From assembly GCA_021372245.1 (NCBI GenBank), contig JAJFUV010000037.1, positions 1-57,947 on the forward strand: DNA of 57,947 bases, given 5' to 3'. The position numbers were made by a program, and so were the translations under genes. The notes below the pieces were generated by a model. The model saw only the letters and a program-made list of their open reading frames with translations. It made no database searches and was not told the origin of the DNA. This document shows positions 56,362 through 57,947 of the stretch, one piece after another. This stretch comes from Terriglobales bacterium (lineage in GTDB: Bacteria; Acidobacteriota; Terriglobia; Bryobacterales; Bryobacteraceae). Positions within the stretch are counted from its first letter, which is position 1. Each line of letters starts with the position of its first letter.

Positions 56362-57411
56362 TTACGGATGCTGGAATTCGGCCGCGTGAGGAACCAGATC
56401 GAACAACACATCCTTTGGAAGATCAGTGTGCCAGTGGCCAGTCCACCGCGCGTAGCCCGCAATCGCGAGGAAAATGAAGACTATACCCGCCGCCATGGCC
56501 CACGCCGGTAGAACACACCTCCGCCCAACGGTCATCTCCAGCGCGCCCGCCGCCGGACAGGACGTCACACACTCATAGCAGCCGGTGCACTCGGGCGAAC
56601 GGATTGTCAGCAGTACATCCACCGGCAGCAGCGACGGACAGGCCTTGGTGCACTTCGCACAGTCGATGCACAAGCTCGGGCTACGTCTAATGCGCACAGG
56701 GCTGAATCGCGCCGCCAAGCCTAGCAGAGCGCCGTAGGGGCACAAGTAACGGCACCAGAAGTTCTGGTAGAAGACGGAACCGATCGCCAGTGCGCCCACG
56801 GTCACTGCGGTCGCGATGCCCATGTGCCGGAAGAAATTGAGCATCTTCACGTCGCTGATCATGCCGTAGGGCCCATCCAGGAACGCGCGGATCGCCTCAG
56901 TCGTCATACTTCCCACCGCGTAAAGAAACAGCGCGAGCAGTATGTACTTTAAACTGCGTAGAGCGACGTCGAACCACTTGGGCAAGCGAAAACTGCGTCC
57001 GCACATGCTCCGCCCGGCGCGCCACAGCCATTCCGAGACGGTACCCACCGGACACAGCCAGGAACAGAACGATTTCCGCAGCAGGAACGCGATACCCACA
57101 AAGGCGAGGAGCAGGAACATTCCTGCCGGATGGACACGTGGAACACCCCCCGTCACAATCCAATACTTCAGATTCATGAGCGAGGCGATAGGCAGCCAGC
57201 CTTCCACACCCGCCGGACGCGTAACGTGCACACCGGCGCCGCCGGTTTCGTAGTACCGCACCCAAAGGTAGAACTCGACGCCGATCCAGACGTTCAGGGC
57301 GAGAAATGCCCACTGCACCGCATGACGAATTGACTGCGAGTGGTCCCGCTCGCGGCGCCGCTTGATCCGTTTGTGAGCACGTACGGCGGTTTGTGTCTGC
57401 ACGCAAGCCAT
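56362..57411 (-). CDS. NapH-like polyferredoxin membrane protein
   Basis: This 349-aa protein has five or so membrane helices and a membrane ferredoxin module with CSWLCPVG and CRYLCPYG. Two 4Fe-4S motifs follow (CIDCAKCTKACP and CTGCYECVTSCP). It would pass electrons from quinol to a periplasmic or cytoplasmic partner, as in NapH, NosR-type or RdxA/FixG-like proteins. The start at 57411 has GGAA 5 nt upstream; a GTG at 57462 is also in frame. The partner is not in the window. It lies just downstream of a Crp/Fnr regulator gene. Confidence 0.87.
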   Translation of the reverse strand: MACVQTQTAVRAHKRIKRRRERDHSQSIRHAVQWAFLALNVWIGVEFYLWVRYYETGGAGVHVTRPAGVEGWLPIASLMNLKYWIVTGGVPRVHPAGMFLLLAFVGIAFLLRKSFCSWLCPVGTVSEWLWRAGRSMCGRSFRLPKWFDVALRSLKYILLALFLYAVGSMTTEAIRAFLDGPYGMISDVKMLNFFRHMGIATAVTVGALAIGSVFYQNFWCRYLCPYGALLGLAARFSPVRIRRSPSLCIDCAKCTKACPSLLPVDVLLTIRSPECTGCYECVTSCPAAGALEMTVGRRCVLPAWAMAAGIVFIFLAIAGYARWTGHWHTDLPKDVLFDLVPHAAEFQHP

Positions 57412-57482
57412 CCCAGTTCCAGCGTAAAGCAGATCAGCCAACACCGCTGTGACCAGCGTCACGCGGGAGAAGTCCGAACCGC

Positions 57483-57947
57483 TCAGAACTCGGTTTCGGC
57501 TTCGCGTTCCAGTCCGCCGCGGTCCAGGAGCGCCACATTGCGGCGGTCGATCCGAATGAGTTTCTCTGCCTGGAACCGGCTCAGGTTCCGGGAAACAACT
57601 TCACGCGCCGTGCCCAGGCGGAGAGCCAGTTCCTGGTGTGTCACCGGAAGGCTGAATTCGTTGGCGCCGGCCTGTTGGCCAAACTCCACCAGCGTCCGCG
57701 CCAGCCGCTGTCTCACGCTGCCGAACGTGACGCTCTCAATCACCGAAACAAGGCTGCGCAGCCGCCGGCCCACCACCGCCAGAGTCTTCAATGCCACCTC
57801 GGGATGCTGCCGGGAGACGTGCTGGAAGTCCCGCGCGCTAATTATGTAAGCCACCACCTCGTCTACCGCAGATACGGAGGCCGGCAACGGACCACCGTCG
57901 AACAGAGGCACTTCCGCCACGCTGGACGGCGCGGTCTCGATGGTCAG
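57483..57947 (-). CDS. Crp/Fnr-family transcription regulator (N-terminus beyond window)
   Basis: The 154 residues seen begin inside the cyclic-nucleotide-binding-type domain (AEVPLFDGGPLPASVSAVDE). They continue through the dimer helix (FQHVSRQHPEVALKTLAVVGRRLRSL) to the winged helix (VTHQELALRLGTAREVVSRNLSRFQAEKLI). No N-terminal Cys cluster can be checked because the gene runs past the right edge. It sits 71 nt from the NapH-like gene on the same strand, and might control it in response to oxygen or redox state (inference). Confidence 0.9.
   Translation of the reverse strand: MTIETAPSSVAEVPLFDGGPLPASVSAVDEVVAYIISARDFQHVSRQHPEVALKTLAVVGRRLRSLVSVIESVTFGSVRQRLARTLVEFGQQAGANEFSLPVTHQELALRLGTAREVVSRNLSRFQAEKLIRIDRRNVALLDRGGLEREAETEF

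Overview
The window (about 58 kb, high GC) reads as chromosome of a member of the Acidobacteriota, most likely near Bryobacter/Solibacter. This is inferred from gene content: a VWFA-related secreted protein, a GWxTD-domain protein, carboxypeptidase-regulatory-domain outer-membrane proteins, many Tat-leader sugar enzymes (starts such as MNRRHF, MKRRHF), Gfo/Idh/MocA oxidoreductases and a small bacterial microcompartment (BMC) locus. No rRNA, tRNA or CRISPR array was seen. The only sign of a mobile element is a pair of 17-nt direct repeats at the left edge.

Layout. 1-2085 (minus): VWFA-related protein with an abnormal C-terminus next to the repeats, then a zinc-ribbon rhomboid protease. 2149-4125 (plus): class II aldolase with a shell-targeting-like tail, one BMC-H and three BMC-P shell proteins. 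4409-4855: a PEGA-domain gene broken by an in-frame TAA, closed by a 15-bp hairpin. 4969-13041: a MoaD/ThiS-like protein translationally coupled to a BNR-propeller protein, a second sialidase-like protein, a URO-D-like protein, and a GH38 mannosidase coupled to a secreted protein. 13104-17262: small secreted proteins, a 610-aa secreted protein and a Gfo/Idh oxidoreductase. 17302-19752: leucyl-tRNA synthetase. 19842-22802 (minus): GT2 glycosyltransferase, radical SAM/SPASM protein, endonuclease IV. 22839-27380: GH29 fucosidase, then a Mur-ligase-like protein and asparagine synthase. 27448-27734: a broken Gfo/Idh gene. 27739-30678: GH2 enzyme. 30679-36413: regulators, namely a NarL-type response regulator and an NtrC-type regulator overlapping a large PDZ-7TM-GAF-PAS histidine kinase. 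36756-43214: GWxTD protein, outer-membrane protein, AGE-family epimerase, MFS transporter. 43393-43744: back-to-back remnants of a secreted protein and an aldehyde dehydrogenase. 43991-46308: a secreted repeat protein with a strong promoter about 390 nt upstream and a highly structured leader. 46309-47670: DUF3748 protein. 47676-54922 (minus): exopolysaccharide operon (sugar transferase, three GT4, methyltransferase, Wzy-like, Wzx-like) joined by short overlaps. 55128-57947: MPN-fold membrane protein, NapH-like ferredoxin and a truncated Crp/Fnr regulator.

How it works together (inference). Much of the window concerns scavenging and processing plant- or microbe-derived glycans: GH2, GH29, GH38, sialidase-like propellers, AGE epimerase, Gfo/Idh enzymes and an organophosphate-type MFS permease. 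The aldolase-BMC module would suit fuculose- or rhamnulose-phosphate breakdown with a sequestered aldehyde, but the needed aldehyde dehydrogenase is absent here except for a dead C-terminal fragment. A second theme is surface polysaccharide synthesis. Four broken genes point to ongoing gene decay.
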